64,000 nucleotides of DNA from an uncultured Clostridia bacterium (GCA_948467395.1 CAOKDX010000016.1:1-64000), one strand, 5' to 3'. Shown: positions 8,120-17,870, counted from the first letter of the stretch. A program made the numbers and translations. The notes: a model not told the origin generated them from the letters alone.

Positions 8120-10063
8120 ATGGACAATCAGGAAATTCGTGATGAAATACGAAGAAGATCTATGGACATCCCGATACCGGATTCCCTGCATCCGGATCAG
8201 ATAGAAAAGAAACTCGAAAACACAACGCAGCACCGCCCTTCTGTGGCAAAGAAACTGCGGCTCTGTGTGGCGGCTGCCGCCAGCATTGCCGTGATCTGCG
8301 CCGCCGGCGCCAGTCTCCGTCCCATACTCTGGGGGGAGAGCCCTGACGGCAGCAGTACGGATTCCATCGTTGAACAGACAACGGTGACGGAAGATCAGGA
8401 TCATTCGGATACCACCTATGAAGATATTTATGATGCCATTCATTCCTTTCAGAAGGAAAGACAAAGTGAGAAAGACGCCTCGCTTGACATGGCTGTAGAA
8501 GAAAATTTTGAAACAGAGAAATCGGCCCTGACAGGCAGCGCAGAACACTCCTCCTCTGATAAAGGAGACTTCTCCGAAACAGACACACAGGTAGCGGGTA
8601 TTATGGAGGGGGACATTGTAAAGACGGATGGCAGGCATATTTTTACGATCAAGGACAGCACTGCCGGCTGCACCGTCACCATCTATGAAGCCCAGGGCAG
8701 CAGTGTGAATGAGCAGTCGCATTTTAACGTCTCCCAGGCGGATTGTGAAGAAATCTATATCCAGGACAGTATACTGATCCTGACAGGAAATCTGTGGGAT
8801 AGCAGCAGCCCCGTGGGGGATGGGACAGACCAGACGGATTATGAACCGTATAACCCTCCGGCATCGAAAAGTCATATTACCCTATATGATATCAGCGATC
8901 CCGCCGCGCCGAAAGCAATCCGGCAGCTGAGTCAGAGCGGTGTATACAACACCTCCCGAATCAGCGACGGATATCTGTATACCTTCACAAATTACAATAT
9001 CCAGCCTGCCGGGAACTATACAGAGGACGAACAGGAGAAGTTTATACCCAAATTGAATGGCGTGATCATGAAGCCAGAGGACATCCGTCTGCCGGACAGG
9101 AAAGGGGCGGATTCCTATATGGTTATGACCTCATTAAGGCTCAGTGACAATGGAAAATTTGCCGATTCCAAGGCAGTGCTCGGTAACTTTGACACCCATT
9201 ACATGAACCGGAATCATATTTATGCAGTCCGCAAGGACTACCAGGCTAACGGTGATATCCGCTCTACTATAATAAAGTACACCTATGGCCAGGGAAAATT
9301 TTCCTTTGACGGCAGTGCCGCCATCCGCGGCGCCATCCATAACTCCTATTACATGCATGAGTACAAAGACAGCTTTGTATTCGTCTACACGCGGACATCC
9401 GGTCGCGACACAAACGGTCTATGCGTTATGGATCAGGATCTGAGGCTGACTGGTGAAATATCGGATCTCGGGGTCAATGAAACGATCTATGCCTCCTACT
9501 TTATTGAAAACATGGCGTACTTTGTCACCTACCGCAATACCGATCCGGTATTCGCCGTAGATATCAGCGATCCAAAAAATCCGGTTCTTAGGTCTGAACT
9601 AAAGCTGCCGGGGTTCTCCTCCTATCTTCACTCTTTCGGAGACAATATGCTGATCGGGATCGGACAGGGCAGCAAATCCTACAACGGTTATGACATCATA
9701 GAGAACCGGGTGAAGCTCTCCCTGTTTTCCATAGATAAGGACTACAGGCTCCAGGAAATTGACAAGATCCTGGCAGCCCCGAATACCGGGAGCTGTGCGG
9801 ATACCAATCACAAATCCGTATTTGTAGATGAGGAACGCGGTCTCATCGGTCTCGGCATTACCGATACGATGAACACCCAATCTGCTTATCGTGTGTACCG
9901 ATGTAAGAACGGGAAACTGAAAAAAGTTCTGTCCGTACCACTCTCTGAATCTTCGGACATTTACCATGTCCGTGGAATCCGGATCGAAAAATATTTTTAT
10001 GTTGTAGATACTCTGGGTGGGATAGAGGTTTATAATATAGATACGTGGAAAAAAGTGAAATAG
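8120..10063 (+). CDS. Membrane-anchored beta-propeller protein, probable anti-sigma factor
   Basis: A 647-residue protein. A short acidic/basic cytoplasmic tail (1-46) precedes a single membrane segment (about 47-66, AAAASIAVICAAGASL), a low-complexity acidic linker, and about 480 residues of C-terminal beta-propeller related to the secreted WD40-like family COG4880 (repeated HITLYDISDPAAP and VFAVDISDPKNPV blade motifs). The layout of cytoplasmic tail, membrane segment and outer sensor, together with its place directly after an ECF sigma gene, fits an anti-sigma factor sensing outside the cell. I see no zinc-binding HxxxCxxC motif in the tail, so sigma binding is inferred from context. The start has AGAAAGGAAGG upstream. 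Confidence 0.8.
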   Translation: MDNQEIRDEIRRRSMDIPIPDSLHPDQIEKKLENTTQHRPSVAKKLRLCVAAAASIAVICAAGASLRPILWGESPDGSSTDSIVEQTTVTEDQDHSDTTYEDIYDAIHSFQKERQSEKDASLDMAVEENFETEKSALTGSAEHSSSDKGDFSETDTQVAGIMEGDIVKTDGRHIFTIKDSTAGCTVTIYEAQGSSVNEQSHFNVSQADCEEIYIQDSILILTGNLWDSSSPVGDGTDQTDYEPYNPPASKSHITLYDISDPAAPKAIRQLSQSGVYNTSRISDGYLYTFTNYNIQPAGNYTEDEQEKFIPKLNGVIMKPEDIRLPDRKGADSYMVMTSLRLSDNGKFADSKAVLGNFDTHYMNRNHIYAVRKDYQANGDIRSTIIKYTYGQGKFSFDGSAAIRGAIHNSYYMHEYKDSFVFVYTRTSGRDTNGLCVMDQDLRLTGEISDLGVNETIYASYFIENMAYFVTYRNTDPVFAVDISDPKNPVLRSELKLPGFSSYLHSFGDNMLIGIGQGSKSYNGYDIIENRVKLSLFSIDKDYRLQEIDKILAAPNTGSCADTNHKSVFVDEERGLIGLGITDTMNTQSAYRVYRCKNGKLKKVLSVPLSESSDIYHVRGIRIEKYFYVVDTLGGIEVYNIDTWKKVK

Positions 10064-10128
10064 TTGCAATTCTTCCCCAAACATGGTACAGTTGTTGTAT
10101 CATTAACCGCAATAGGAGGAAAGTAACA

Positions 10129-10509
10129 ATGGCTGATATTGATTATAGTGCTCTGGAAGATGCCGTGATCACCCTGGAATCAGAAGAGGGCGAAAGCATG
10201 GAATGCCGGCTGGTCTGTATCTTTGAGTACAACGAAGAGGATTATGCCGCTTTCACGGAGATTGATAACGATGAAAATGAAGTCTATCTGTTTTCTGTAA
10301 AGGCAAAACAGAACAAAAAGGAAACGGAATTTGAATTTAATATCATTGAAGATGAGGATCTTCTGGACGAACTGATCGAAGTGCTGCAGCAGATCACCGA
10401 GGATGAATTTGGCGACGAGGACGACCTTATTATTGATGACGAGCAGGATGATGACGATGAGGACGACGACAGTAAGTGGGATGAATTTATTACAAAGAAA
10501 CTGCACTGA
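10129..10509 (+). CDS. DUF1292 domain protein
   Basis: A 126-residue acidic protein that matches the small DUF1292 family of Firmicutes by its start (ITLESEEGESMECRL) and by the pattern YNEEDYAAFTEIDNDENEVYLF. The last 40 residues are almost all Asp and Glu. The family has no assigned activity. In many Firmicutes it lies near the conserved mreB/yrrK/holliday-junction-type housekeeping clusters, but here it stands alone. The start at 10129 has AATAGGAGGAAAG upstream; the longer frame from 10045 overlaps the propeller gene and is not supported. Confidence 0.85.
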   Translation: MADIDYSALEDAVITLESEEGESMECRLVCIFEYNEEDYAAFTEIDNDENEVYLFSVKAKQNKKETEFEFNIIEDEDLLDELIEVLQQITEDEFGDEDDLIIDDEQDDDDEDDDSKWDEFITKKLH

Positions 10510-10539
10510 GAAGTAACCTGGCAGACATCCCGCCATTCA

Positions 10540-10587
10540 ATGGAGCAGATGAAATTTCAAGGTTTCTGTAAATTCCATCTGCTCCAT
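10540..10587. terminator. Bidirectional hairpin between convergent genes
   Basis: An 18-bp stem with one wobble (10540-10557 with 10570-10587; core GGAGCAGATG/CATCTGCTCC) separates the convergent DUF1292 gene and the small membrane protein gene. Confidence 0.7.
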
Positions 10588-10601
10588 AATATTATCCTGA
10601 T

Positions 10602-10802
10602 CTATTTCCTCTTCCCGGCTCCAAGCCCGCAGTGCATACAATCGCCATTGCAGTTATCATTTGTTTCGCATTCATCGTTGGATTCTCCGCTATCCGAATC
10701 CTGCCCATGATTTTTATTATAGGAGGCATAGGTAAGCAGAAACAAGGCGGCAGCCACAACGACTATCACCAGTATGATTTGTATTATAGTCATGATCGTC
10801 AC
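10602..10802 (-). CDS. Small single-pass membrane protein with cysteine-rich tail
   Basis: A 66-residue protein. Residues 4-25 form one membrane helix (IIQIILVIVVVAAALFLLTY), followed by a polar acidic stretch and a cysteine cluster CNGDCMHCG near the C-terminus. It resembles the small FeoB-associated Cys-rich membrane proteins in size and layout, but no feoB is nearby, so I do not assign that role. A metal-binding function would be a guess. The stop lies just before the terminator hairpin shared with the convergent DUF1292 gene. AGGAGTGACG precedes the start. Confidence 0.6.
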   Translation of the reverse strand: MTIMTIIQIILVIVVVAAALFLLTYASYNKNHGQDSDSGESNDECETNDNCNGDCMHCGLGAGKRK

Positions 10803-10806
10803 TCCT

Positions 10807-12679
10807 TTACTCCGTTATCGGTTTTTTAAGTTCCGGGCTGATCTCATATAAGAAACGGGATATCTCCGCCTCCTTCTGAAAGCGTTCCTGGACAAATGAA
10901 AGGTGCAGATGTTCCTTGGCCCTTGTCATGGCCACATAGAGCATACGTCTCTCCTCTTCGATATCATCTGACTGCACCGCTTTCCGATATGGGCTCACGC
11001 CTTCATTCATCGTGGGAATAAAAACGGCACGGTATTCCAGCCCTTTGGCGCCATGCATGGTCATAAGGCCCACTCCCTCTCTGCGCTCCGCCGTCTCCCT
11101 CTGTTCCCTGCGCAGCTGTTCCAGAGTCTCCCCATAGCCATCAACAAAGGCAAGCCACTCCGGCAGACTTTTGCATTCCCGCGCCGTCTCCTGGATTTCT
11201 TCCACAACCTCGTACCAGTCATCCGCACTCATATTCCGCTCTTCGGCATACTGCGCAAGAAACTCATCATACCCAATTCCCTTCCGAATGTAATGCAGGG
11301 CCGAATAGGGCGACATCGTCCGAAGGGCACGGAGTTGATTTTCAAAATCATCCACCCGCTCCAGCATCCACATTTGGTTTCTGCGGACATAGTATCCCTT
11401 TAACCCCCCAAAGGTAACCTCCCTTGTATCAAAGGCAGCGCGGCTGAGATACCGCACCGGCCGGTTGCATATCCTGAGAAATTTCTCCCGGCTCCGGTCT
11501 CCCAGCGCAAGCTCAACATAACAGACCAGATCCTTCGCCAGCCAGGTGTCAAACAGATTGGGGAGATTCTCCTTCATGATAAAGGGAATCCCATGCTCCA
11601 CCAGCTTCCCCGCCAGCATCCGCATCTGTATATTGGTGCGGAAAAGAACTGCCATGTCATGATATTCCAGTCCCTCTTTCCGGTATGCGCCAATCTGCTG
11701 CACAATCTTCTCCGTCTCAGAGGAAAGATTCCGGCAACGGCTCACATGAACTCCCTCTCTCCGCCCCATATGGGATCGGATCTCCTTGGGGAACCGTCTC
11801 TTATTATGATTGATCAGCTTGCCCGCCGCCCTCAGGATCTCCCGGGAACAGCGGTAATTGACATCCAGTGTCACACGTTCCGCACGGGGATAATTTTTCG
11901 GAAAGGACAGCATAATATCCGGTCTGGCTCCCCGGAATCCATAGATAGACTGATCGTCGTCCCCCACAATAAAAATATTATCCTGAGGGCTGGCAAGCAT
12001 CCGGATATTTTCGTACTGCAGCCGGTTGATATCCTGAAATTCATCTATCAGTATGTAACGAAACACCTCCTGCCACCTCTCCCGGATATCCGGTCTCGCC
12101 GTAAGAAGCTGGTACGTGTACACAACCATATCATCAAAATCCAATGCCCTGTGGCGCTGCAGCCGTTCCTGATATCCCCTGTAAATGCTGCGGAACACCT
12201 CTTCCGGACAATTGGCCGAATAATAACAGTCAATCTCAATTCCGTCGCCTTTTACCCTGCTGATCTCTTTCTCGATATCCTCCAGAAACTCCCGGCGGTC
12301 CTCCACATCAAATCCCGTCTCCTGGAGAGACTCCTCCAGAAAGCGGTATTTCAGCGCCGGCGTCACGATATCCTTCGCCTCATAGTGGTAAGCCGCCCGG
12401 AGAATCTGAAAAAATACCGAATGAAATGTTCCGAACCTCACCCGGAAGTGGCGGCCCTCCGTAATCTGTTCAAAGCGCTCTCGCATTTCCAGCGCTGCCG
12501 CTTTGGAGAAGGTCACCACCAGAATTTCCTCCGGCGCCACACCATGTTCCTCAATCAGATATTTGACCCGGTTTGTTATGACAAAGGTTTTACCCCGAAC
12601 CCGGGCCCGCAAGACACATAAACGGCCCCCTGAAATGCCTGATGGCCTGATTCTGCGCCTGATCGAACTGTGTATTCAT
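10807..12679 (-). pseudogene. UvrD/PcrA-like superfamily 1 helicase, frameshifted in the Walker A motif
   Basis: From 12612 downwards the reading frame encodes a UvrD-type helicase: motif Ia VVTFSKAAALEMRER, II ILIDEFQDINRLQ, III GDDDQSIYGFRGA, V MTMHGAKGLEYRAV and VI RRMLYVAMTRAKEHL. It lacks the proper N-terminus. In another frame, an ATG at 12679, overlapping the gltX stop as ATGA, begins [15 protein letters not shown] and reads to CLAGPGSG, then hits TAA. Removing one base from the four-C run at 12593-12596 joins the halves into AGPGSGKTFVITNR, a perfect Walker A motif. So a one-base gain breaks the ATPase site. It may be a real mutation or a base-calling error. Confidence 0.85.
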
Positions 12680-14160
12680 AGGATTGCTCCCCCTTTTGTC
12701 CCTTCCGTCAGCATCCGGATGCCCTTTTTAATACGCTCAATGGACTCTTCCCTGCCCAGTATCTCCATGATCTCATAAGCCCCTCCCGGTGTCATCTGCC
12801 TGCCGGACACAGCCGTCCGCAGAGGCCAGAGAGCCTGACCGTTCTTACATCCCTTCTCCGCCACGTATTCCTTTGCCACTCTCTCAATCTCCGAAATAGA
12901 GAATTCTTCCAGGGACTCCAGCCGCGGAAGGAGCTCATTCAGGGCCTCCAGTGAATTTTCTGAGTTGGTCTTCATCTTCTTATGGGTATACATGGCGATA
13001 TCATATTCCGGCAGATCTTCAAAGAAATCAATCTTCTCCGGAATATCCGGAAATACCTCAATCCGGGTCTTTACCAGGTCGGCGATCTTGCGAAGATCCA
13101 GTTCCCCTGTAATGACCCTTCGGATCTCCGGAAGGGCATATTCATAATACCGTTCCCGATCCATTGCCTTAATATATTCCCCATTCATCCAACGGAGCTT
13201 CACGATATCAAACACCGCCGGAGACTTATTGATCCGTCTGTAGTCAAAGACCTCCGTCAGCTCCTCCAGGCTGTAGATTTCCCTGTCCTCAGCCGGGCTC
13301 CATCCCAGGAGCGCCACATAATTTACCACAGCCTCCGGCAGAAAACCAAGGCCCATAAGATCCTCGAAGGAGGCATCTCCCCGACGCTTCGCCAGCTTTT
13401 TATGGTTCTCGTCCGTGATAACCGGGCAGTGGACATAGACCGGGATCTCCCAGCCGAATGCCTCGTACAGACGGTTGTATTTCGGCGCAGATGAGAGATA
13501 CTCATTGCCCCGTACAACATGGGTGATCCCCATCAGATGATCGTCAATGACGTTGGCAAAATTATAGGTGGGATATCCGTCTGATTTAATCAGGATCATA
13601 TCATCCAGTTCGGCATTGGGAGCCGTGATCCTTCCGTAAATGACATCGTCAAACGCCGTCTCGCCCTCCGACGGGTTATTCTGGCGAATCACATACGGTA
13701 CTCCGGCGGCCAGCTTTTCTTCCACCTCTTCCCTGCTGAGAGACAGGCAGTGTTTATCGTACTTGGCCGCATCCTCTCCCTTCTGCTCCGCCTGGTCACG
13801 CAGCTGCTGCAGACGCTCCTTCGTGCAGAAGCAATAATATGCCTCCCCCTTCTCCACAAGCTTTTTTGCATATTCCAGATACATTCCTGTCTTCATCCGC
13901 TCACTCTGGATGTAGGGGCCGCATCCGCCGTCCCGGTCAGGCCCCTCATCATGGGCAAGCCCCGCCTCCTGCATCGTCTTATAGATCAGGTCCAGGGCGC
14001 CTTCCACATAGCGCTCCTGATCCGTATCCTCGATACGGAGGAGAAAATCCCCCCCCTCATGTTTTGCGATCAGGTATGCGTACAGCGCTGTCCTGAGATT
14101 GCCCACATGCATTTTTCCTGTTGGGCTTGGTGCATATCTTGTGCGTATTTTCTCCGCCAT
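12676..14160 (-). CDS. gltX: Glutamyl-tRNA synthetase
   Basis: A 494-residue class I aminoacyl-tRNA synthetase that charges tRNA-Glu (in many Firmicutes also tRNA-Gln, later amidated). The HIGH-type signature is in [20 protein letters not shown] near residue 9, [11 protein letters not shown] follows at about 42, and the KMSKS-type loop is [14 protein letters not shown] near 260. The C-terminal anticodon-binding domain is complete and the length is usual for the family. Its stop overlaps the intended ATG of the helicase gene, so the two were probably coupled. A cytidylate-kinase-like gene lies 34 nt upstream on the same strand. Confidence 0.95.
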   Translation of the reverse strand: MAEKIRTRYAPSPTGKMHVGNLRTALYAYLIAKHEGGDFLLRIEDTDQERYVEGALDLIYKTMQEAGLAHDEGPDRDGGCGPYIQSERMKTGMYLEYAKKLVEKGEAYYCFCTKERLQQLRDQAEQKGEDAAKYDKHCLSLSREEVEEKLAAGVPYVIRQNNPSEGETAFDDVIYGRITAPNAELDDMILIKSDGYPTYNFANVIDDHLMGITHVVRGNEYLSSAPKYNRLYEAFGWEIPVYVHCPVITDENHKKLAKRRGDASFEDLMGLGFLPEAVVNYVALLGWSPAEDREIYSLEELTEVFDYRRINKSPAVFDIVKLRWMNGEYIKAMDRERYYEYALPEIRRVITGELDLRKIADLVKTRIEVFPDIPEKIDFFEDLPEYDIAMYTHKKMKTNSENSLEALNELLPRLESLEEFSISEIERVAKEYVAEKGCKNGQALWPLRTAVSGRQMTPGGAYEIMEILGREESIERIKKGIRMLTEGTKGGAIL

Positions 14161-14194
14161 TGTCCTATTTCCTCATTTCTCCTAAATTTTCCAG

Positions 14195-14806
14195 TTACAT
14201 AGCATCCAGATAAGCCTTCAGGCACGCCACTGTGCCGTCGATACCGCACAGATCGCTGCGGATCGACATATGATAATTCAGCACATTGTCCCATCGCTCA
14301 CCGGAGTGATATTTGTAATAATTGGCCCTGCTCTTATCCTTCTTCAGTACAAGCTCTGCCGCCCTTGTCTCTGGCAGGGCGTCAATCTGGATCGCACGAT
14401 GGATCCGGAAATCCGGAGATGCGCCGATAAAGAGATTCACCACATCCTGGTAATCCTTCAGGATATAATCCGCACACTTTCCAACAATGACGCACGGGCC
14501 CTCCTCCGCCACCTTGCGGATTACATTGGACTGTGCCAGAAAGATACGGTCATCCAGCGAAAGTCCGGCAAAACCAACCTCCTGACTGGAAAATACATTC
14601 ATCCCCATGGCGATGGAATACAAAAGGCTGTTGCTGGCCTTATCCTCTGCCCGCTCGAAGGCCGCCTCGGCAAATCCCGTCTCCTTGGCCGCCCGGGAAA
14701 TAATCTCATTGTCAAAAAACGGAATCTTATAGGCATCCGCCAGCTTCCTTCCAATCTCACGTCCACCGCTTCCATACTGCCGTGTAATCGTAATAATTTT
14801 ATTCAT
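14195..14806 (-). CDS. Cytidylate kinase-like protein
   Basis: A 203-residue protein of the cytidylate-kinase-like family common in Clostridia. It opens with ITITRQYGSGGREIGRKLA, a P-loop variant (GSGGREIG), followed by IPFFDNEIISRAAKETG. It also has VIVGKCADYILKD, resembling the family's VIVGRCADYVL. The family is distinct from the housekeeping Cmk, and its substrate is unproven. The ATG at 14806 has GGAGGG upstream; the longer frame to 14830 does not. It may be co-transcribed with gltX, which begins 34 nt downstream. Confidence 0.82.
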   Translation of the reverse strand: MNKIITITRQYGSGGREIGRKLADAYKIPFFDNEIISRAAKETGFAEAAFERAEDKASNSLLYSIAMGMNVFSSQEVGFAGLSLDDRIFLAQSNVIRKVAEEGPCVIVGKCADYILKDYQDVVNLFIGASPDFRIHRAIQIDALPETRAAELVLKKDKSRANYYKYHSGERWDNVLNYHMSIRSDLCGIDGTVACLKAYLDAM

Positions 14807-14900
14807 ACGAATCCCTCCTGTCTGAGTCATGCTGCTCCACCCCAGTTAGTATCTATTATTTATTTTAACATAGATTTCAGGAGAACCGCAAGTGTAAAAC

Positions 14901-15638
14901 TCAGGCAAAGTAGCTGTCAATCCCGTCCGAGATTCCCTTCACGATCTTTTTCTGGTAAGAAGCCTTCGCCATCCTGCGGTCCTCTGAGGGATTGCTCATA
15001 AAGCCCATCTCCACAATGGTCACCGGAACCTTGCACCAGTTGATGCCCGTCATGGTATTGGTATACATAACCCCCCGGTTCTTCGCACCCGTCGCCTTAC
15101 AGTAAGCCTGCAATACCTTTTTAGAAAGCTTCTGGCTGGCTGTCCTGTTCTTCTTCGTCATATATCTGTTGGAGGACTCCGGGGCAATGGTAAGAGCTCC
15201 CTTCACTCCGGAATTTCCCGACGAGTTGGCATGGATCCGGATAAAGGCGTCCGCCTTATTTTTGTTCGCCACCTTCGCCCTGTCCACATTGGACAGCTTC
15301 ACGTTGTTCTTCGTCCGTACCATGATTACCTTATAACCGCGCTTCACCAGCTCCTTCTTCAGCTTCTTCGCCACCTGAAGATTCAGTTTATATTCCGGCA
15401 GGTGTGTGACACAGCCCGAGGTGCCTCCCGTGACCTTCGCCTTCCTTACAGAAGATCCGGGACCATTTGGTTCTGTGGCACTCATGGCCCGGGTCTGATG
15501 GCCTGCGTCAATCACAATCACCTTCCTGTCCTCTTCCTTTCTCCCGGCTGCCTCCGCCGGCACCTGAACCGCAGACAAGCTGCCCAGTACTGCCACCATT
15601 AGAATCCCTGCTGCCCATCGTCTCGTATTCAATCTCAT
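14901..15638 (-). CDS. Secreted N-acetylmuramoyl-L-alanine amidase (Amidase_3)
   Basis: A 245-residue exported enzyme that cleaves the bond between muramic acid and the stem peptide of peptidoglycan. Residues 1-31 are a signal peptide ending near VPAEAAG. The catalytic domain has the zinc ligands of the CwlD/AmiC fold: His in VIVIDAGHQ, a Glu in the middle region, His in AFIRIHANSS, and the catalytic Glu in TIVEMGFMSNPSED. There is no extra wall-binding domain, so it resembles CwlD-type or small wall-turnover amidases. It stands alone between a hairpin-rich region upstream and the divergent-looking gap at 14840. Confidence 0.9.
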   Translation of the reverse strand: MRLNTRRWAAGILMVAVLGSLSAVQVPAEAAGRKEEDRKVIVIDAGHQTRAMSATEPNGPGSSVRKAKVTGGTSGCVTHLPEYKLNLQVAKKLKKELVKRGYKVIMVRTKNNVKLSNVDRAKVANKNKADAFIRIHANSSGNSGVKGALTIAPESSNRYMTKKNRTASQKLSKKVLQAYCKATGAKNRGVMYTNTMTGINWCKVPVTIVEMGFMSNPSEDRRMAKASYQKKIVKGISDGIDSYFA

Positions 15639-15691
15639 TCTCTACCTCTCCTTCTCTGACGCAATGCGCTGTGAACTATAAAAAAGCGTCG

Positions 15692-15735
15692 ACTGAAAAC
15701 CGCGACGCTCCAAGAATCGGCAAAGCCGATTCTTG
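15692..15735. repeat. Second copy of the dispersed hairpin repeat
   Basis: ACTGAAAACCGCGACGCT begins at 15692 and matches the block at 81-98. It is followed by a 10-bp stem with a 3-nt AAA loop (15714-15723 with 15727-15736, AAGAATCGGC/GCCGATTCTT). The stem sequence differs completely from the copy at 17-37, yet the stem length and loop size are alike. A short inner stem GCGTCG/CGACGC (15686-15707) overlaps the conserved block. Confidence 0.5.
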
Positions 15736-15759
15736 CTCCGCACAAGGCGGTCTTTCCTA

Positions 15760-15802
15760 TAAGATAAAAAAGGAGCCATCAAACAACAGTCGATGGCTCC
15801 TT
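15760..15802 (-). terminator. Terminator of the tRNA-Leu gene
   Basis: On the minus strand, an 11-bp stem (15792-15802 with 15770-15780, AAGGAGCCATC) is followed by TTTTTATCTT, 8 nt after the tRNA. Confidence 0.85.
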
Positions 15803-15809
15803 CGATTGA

Positions 15810-15892
15810 TGCGGAGTATGGGACTTGAACCCACACGCCCTACGGGCACATGATCCTTAGTCATGCCTGTCTGCCAATTCCAGCAACTCCGC
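15810..15892 (-). tRNA. tRNA-Leu (anticodon AAG)
   Basis: The minus strand folds as a class II tRNA. The acceptor GCGGAGT pairs with ACTCCGC and is followed by discriminator A. The anticodon stem CATGA/TCATG encloses the loop CTAAGGA, giving anticodon AAG. A long variable arm GCCC-GTA-GGGC and the T loop GGTTCAAGTCC follow. The 3' CCA is not encoded. AAG reads CUU leucine codons, with A34 normally modified to inosine. Confidence 0.92.
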
Positions 15893-15935
15893 ACGTTCTG
15901 ACTGCTGATTCCCTATAAGTCAACCAGCGAATTAT

Positions 15936-15964
15936 ATCTTACCAAAAAACAAGGCTCCTGTCAA
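15936..15964 (-). promoter_or_regulatory. Sigma-A promoter for tRNA-Leu
   Basis: TTGACA (15959-15964) and TAAGAT (15936-15941) are separated by 17 nt on the minus strand. The tRNA begins about 43 nt after the -10 box. TATAAT overlaps nearby but would give a 22-nt spacer. Confidence 0.65.
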
Positions 15965-15973
15965 GCGGTTCTG

Positions 15974-17725
15974 TTAATATTCTGCCATAAACCACCAGAA
16001 CATCTCATTGTTTCTCTTATATACCGGTTTAAACTGCGAATGGGGCAGGGGGCATCTTACGGATCCCGTCTCCACCGTGATGCTGACAATGCCCTTCTCG
16101 TACACAAGCCAGTCGGCAAATCCGCCCGCCGCATCCGTACTGCCGCTCTTCGGCATCAGGGCATATTTATTAAAGGAGGAGACCTTTTCGGCAAATTCCC
16201 TCAGGCTGTCATGCAGTTCCCCCTCCACATTGAAATCCCAATAGAGTACATTTCCCATGGAATGGAGATTCAGTACCGCTTTCGGCTCAGTCTCATTGAT
16301 AAACTTCATCAGCGCCTTTGTCTCCCTCTCACTTCCTGCTTTCCTGCCAAAATAATTCATATAATGCAGCTTTGCCTTCTTTTTCTTCTTCTTAATAAAC
16401 CCTGCCGGAAAATTATTGTTCAGGTTCACGCCCCTGGCGTTGGCCTTCCACACCTTTGCATGGCCAGCCTTCTCGCATTTCTTCCGCAGCTTCTTATCCC
16501 GAATGGCGTCAAAGCCGTACTGGGATATACTTACCCCGTCGGGATTAACCATGGGAAGAATATAGATACATGTATTGGCAAACCGCTTCTTATGTTCCCG
16601 GTAGTCCCGCAGGATCTCTTCCGCCTGTCTCATAATGATCTGGGTATTCTTCCATTCCCGGGCATGGATCGCCGCATCAATCACCAGTTTCCGGGACGCA
16701 CTCCTGCTGCCGATGCGAAGACACCAGATCTGCCTGTCATCACAGGACTCCCCTATGCTGTGAAGTCCCGTCCAGCCGGGATATTTCTTGATCAGCCCCC
16801 GCAGATCCCCGGTCATATCCTCGTAGTCATATACTTTATCCCTGCTGCTGACGATCCACGGCTCCTTCTGGACGATCACCTTTATCTTCACTTCATTTTT
16901 CTGTGAACCCTTTACCTTCAACGTAATATAGGCTGTTCCGTGTTTCAGCGCCTCAATCCGTCCCTTCCTGCTGACCTTCAGTTTCTTTCGATTGCTGACC
17001 GATATGGACACCTTCCGGTAGTCATAATCAAATCCAAGCTGTTCCGTATGTTTTTCATATAGATGGATTCCTTTTCCATTGCTGCAGGTTATCTTTTTCT
17101 GGAAATAGATGTAGATATACTGTACCTCTCCCGTTGCCTTACAGACCGCCTTCACCACAGTGTAGAGCTTCTCTCCTTTTCCCCGGCGGCGGCAGGTGAC
17201 AATTCCCTTAGAGGAAACTACAGCCAGCTTCTTATTTACCTCTTTCCTGCTTCCGCCGCCATAGATACTGAAAGAGGCAGGCTGCGACATGGAAAGCTGC
17301 ACCTTGTCTGTCGTATAAGATTTGATATGATATATCTTTTTCCCCTTCACCTTCCGGTAATGGATCCCTGTCTGTCCGCCCCTGGAATAATCAGCTCCCT
17401 TGTTGGTCAGGACAAACTTTCCATTCACGGGTTTCTGGGTGGGGACCACCGTTGGCTCCGGCGGTTCCGGCTCCTCTCCTGGCGGCTGACCCGTAGGCAG
17501 GGGGGTCTGATCCGGTGCCGGGGAGGGGGCTGCCCCATCCGGCACATCTGGTGTTTCCTCCGGCGGAAGGGGTTCCTGCGGCTGTTCTGTCTGTTCCGGA
17601 GCCGAAATCTCCCCCTCTCCTGCCTCTGCGGCCACTGCCGTTCTGCTGTCAGATATTCCTCCGCCCGCCGCAAAGGAAAGAATAAGGAAAAGCACCAGCA
17701 CTTTTCTAAATCCCTGTTTTCCCAT
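15974..17725 (-). CDS. Secreted M14 zinc carboxypeptidase with Pro-rich linker and Ig-like domain
   Basis: A 583-residue exported protein. Residues 1-33 form a signal peptide. A Pro/Glu-rich linker (about 35-95) is followed by a bacterial Ig-like region (about 120-290, with KLKVSRKGRIEALKHGTAYITLKVKG). The M14 peptidase domain runs from about 300 to the end. Its zinc ligands are His and Glu in DAAIHAREWKN and His in AVLNLHSMGN, and the catalytic Glu is in SITVETGS. M14 enzymes trim C-terminal residues from peptides, here outside the cell on dietary or wall peptides. There is no sortase motif. The next minus-strand gene downstream is the tRNA-Leu gene. Confidence 0.88.
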   Translation of the reverse strand: MGKQGFRKVLVLFLILSFAAGGGISDSRTAVAAEAGEGEISAPEQTEQPQEPLPPEETPDVPDGAAPSPAPDQTPLPTGQPPGEEPEPPEPTVVPTQKPVNGKFVLTNKGADYSRGGQTGIHYRKVKGKKIYHIKSYTTDKVQLSMSQPASFSIYGGGSRKEVNKKLAVVSSKGIVTCRRRGKGEKLYTVVKAVCKATGEVQYIYIYFQKKITCSNGKGIHLYEKHTEQLGFDYDYRKVSISVSNRKKLKVSRKGRIEALKHGTAYITLKVKGSQKNEVKIKVIVQKEPWIVSSRDKVYDYEDMTGDLRGLIKKYPGWTGLHSIGESCDDRQIWCLRIGSRSASRKLVIDAAIHAREWKNTQIIMRQAEEILRDYREHKKRFANTCIYILPMVNPDGVSISQYGFDAIRDKKLRKKCEKAGHAKVWKANARGVNLNNNFPAGFIKKKKKKAKLHYMNYFGRKAGSERETKALMKFINETEPKAVLNLHSMGNVLYWDFNVEGELHDSLREFAEKVSSFNKYALMPKSGSTDAAGGFADWLVYEKGIVSITVETGSVRCPLPHSQFKPVYKRNNEMFWWFMAEY

Positions 17726-17779
17726 ATTGTTCCTCCAATCATACGCTTCCTCAAACGATAATATGGCTCTTTTGTTGTT

Positions 17780-17870
17780 TAAAGCCCGCGGATTTCAACG
17801 GGCCTTTATCATAGCTCAATGGCGCCAATTTGAACTAGAAAGGGTATCTTCTATAAGATACCCTTTCATT
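17780..17870. terminator. Two hairpins between rplT and the M14 peptidase gene
   Basis: A 13-bp stem (17838-17850 with 17855-17867, GAAAGGGTATCTT) lies 41 nt beyond the rplT stop. A second stem (AAAGCCCG/CGGGCCTTT, 17781-17808) follows. T-rich tails are weak on the minus strand and better on the plus strand. Confidence 0.6.

Noticed and set aside
10602..10802. FeoB-associated Cys-rich protein assignment
   Set aside because: Size and layout fit, but there is no feoA or feoB nearby, so the name was not used.
11593..12621. 342-codon plus-strand frame
   Set aside because: It is antisense to clear UvrD helicase motifs.
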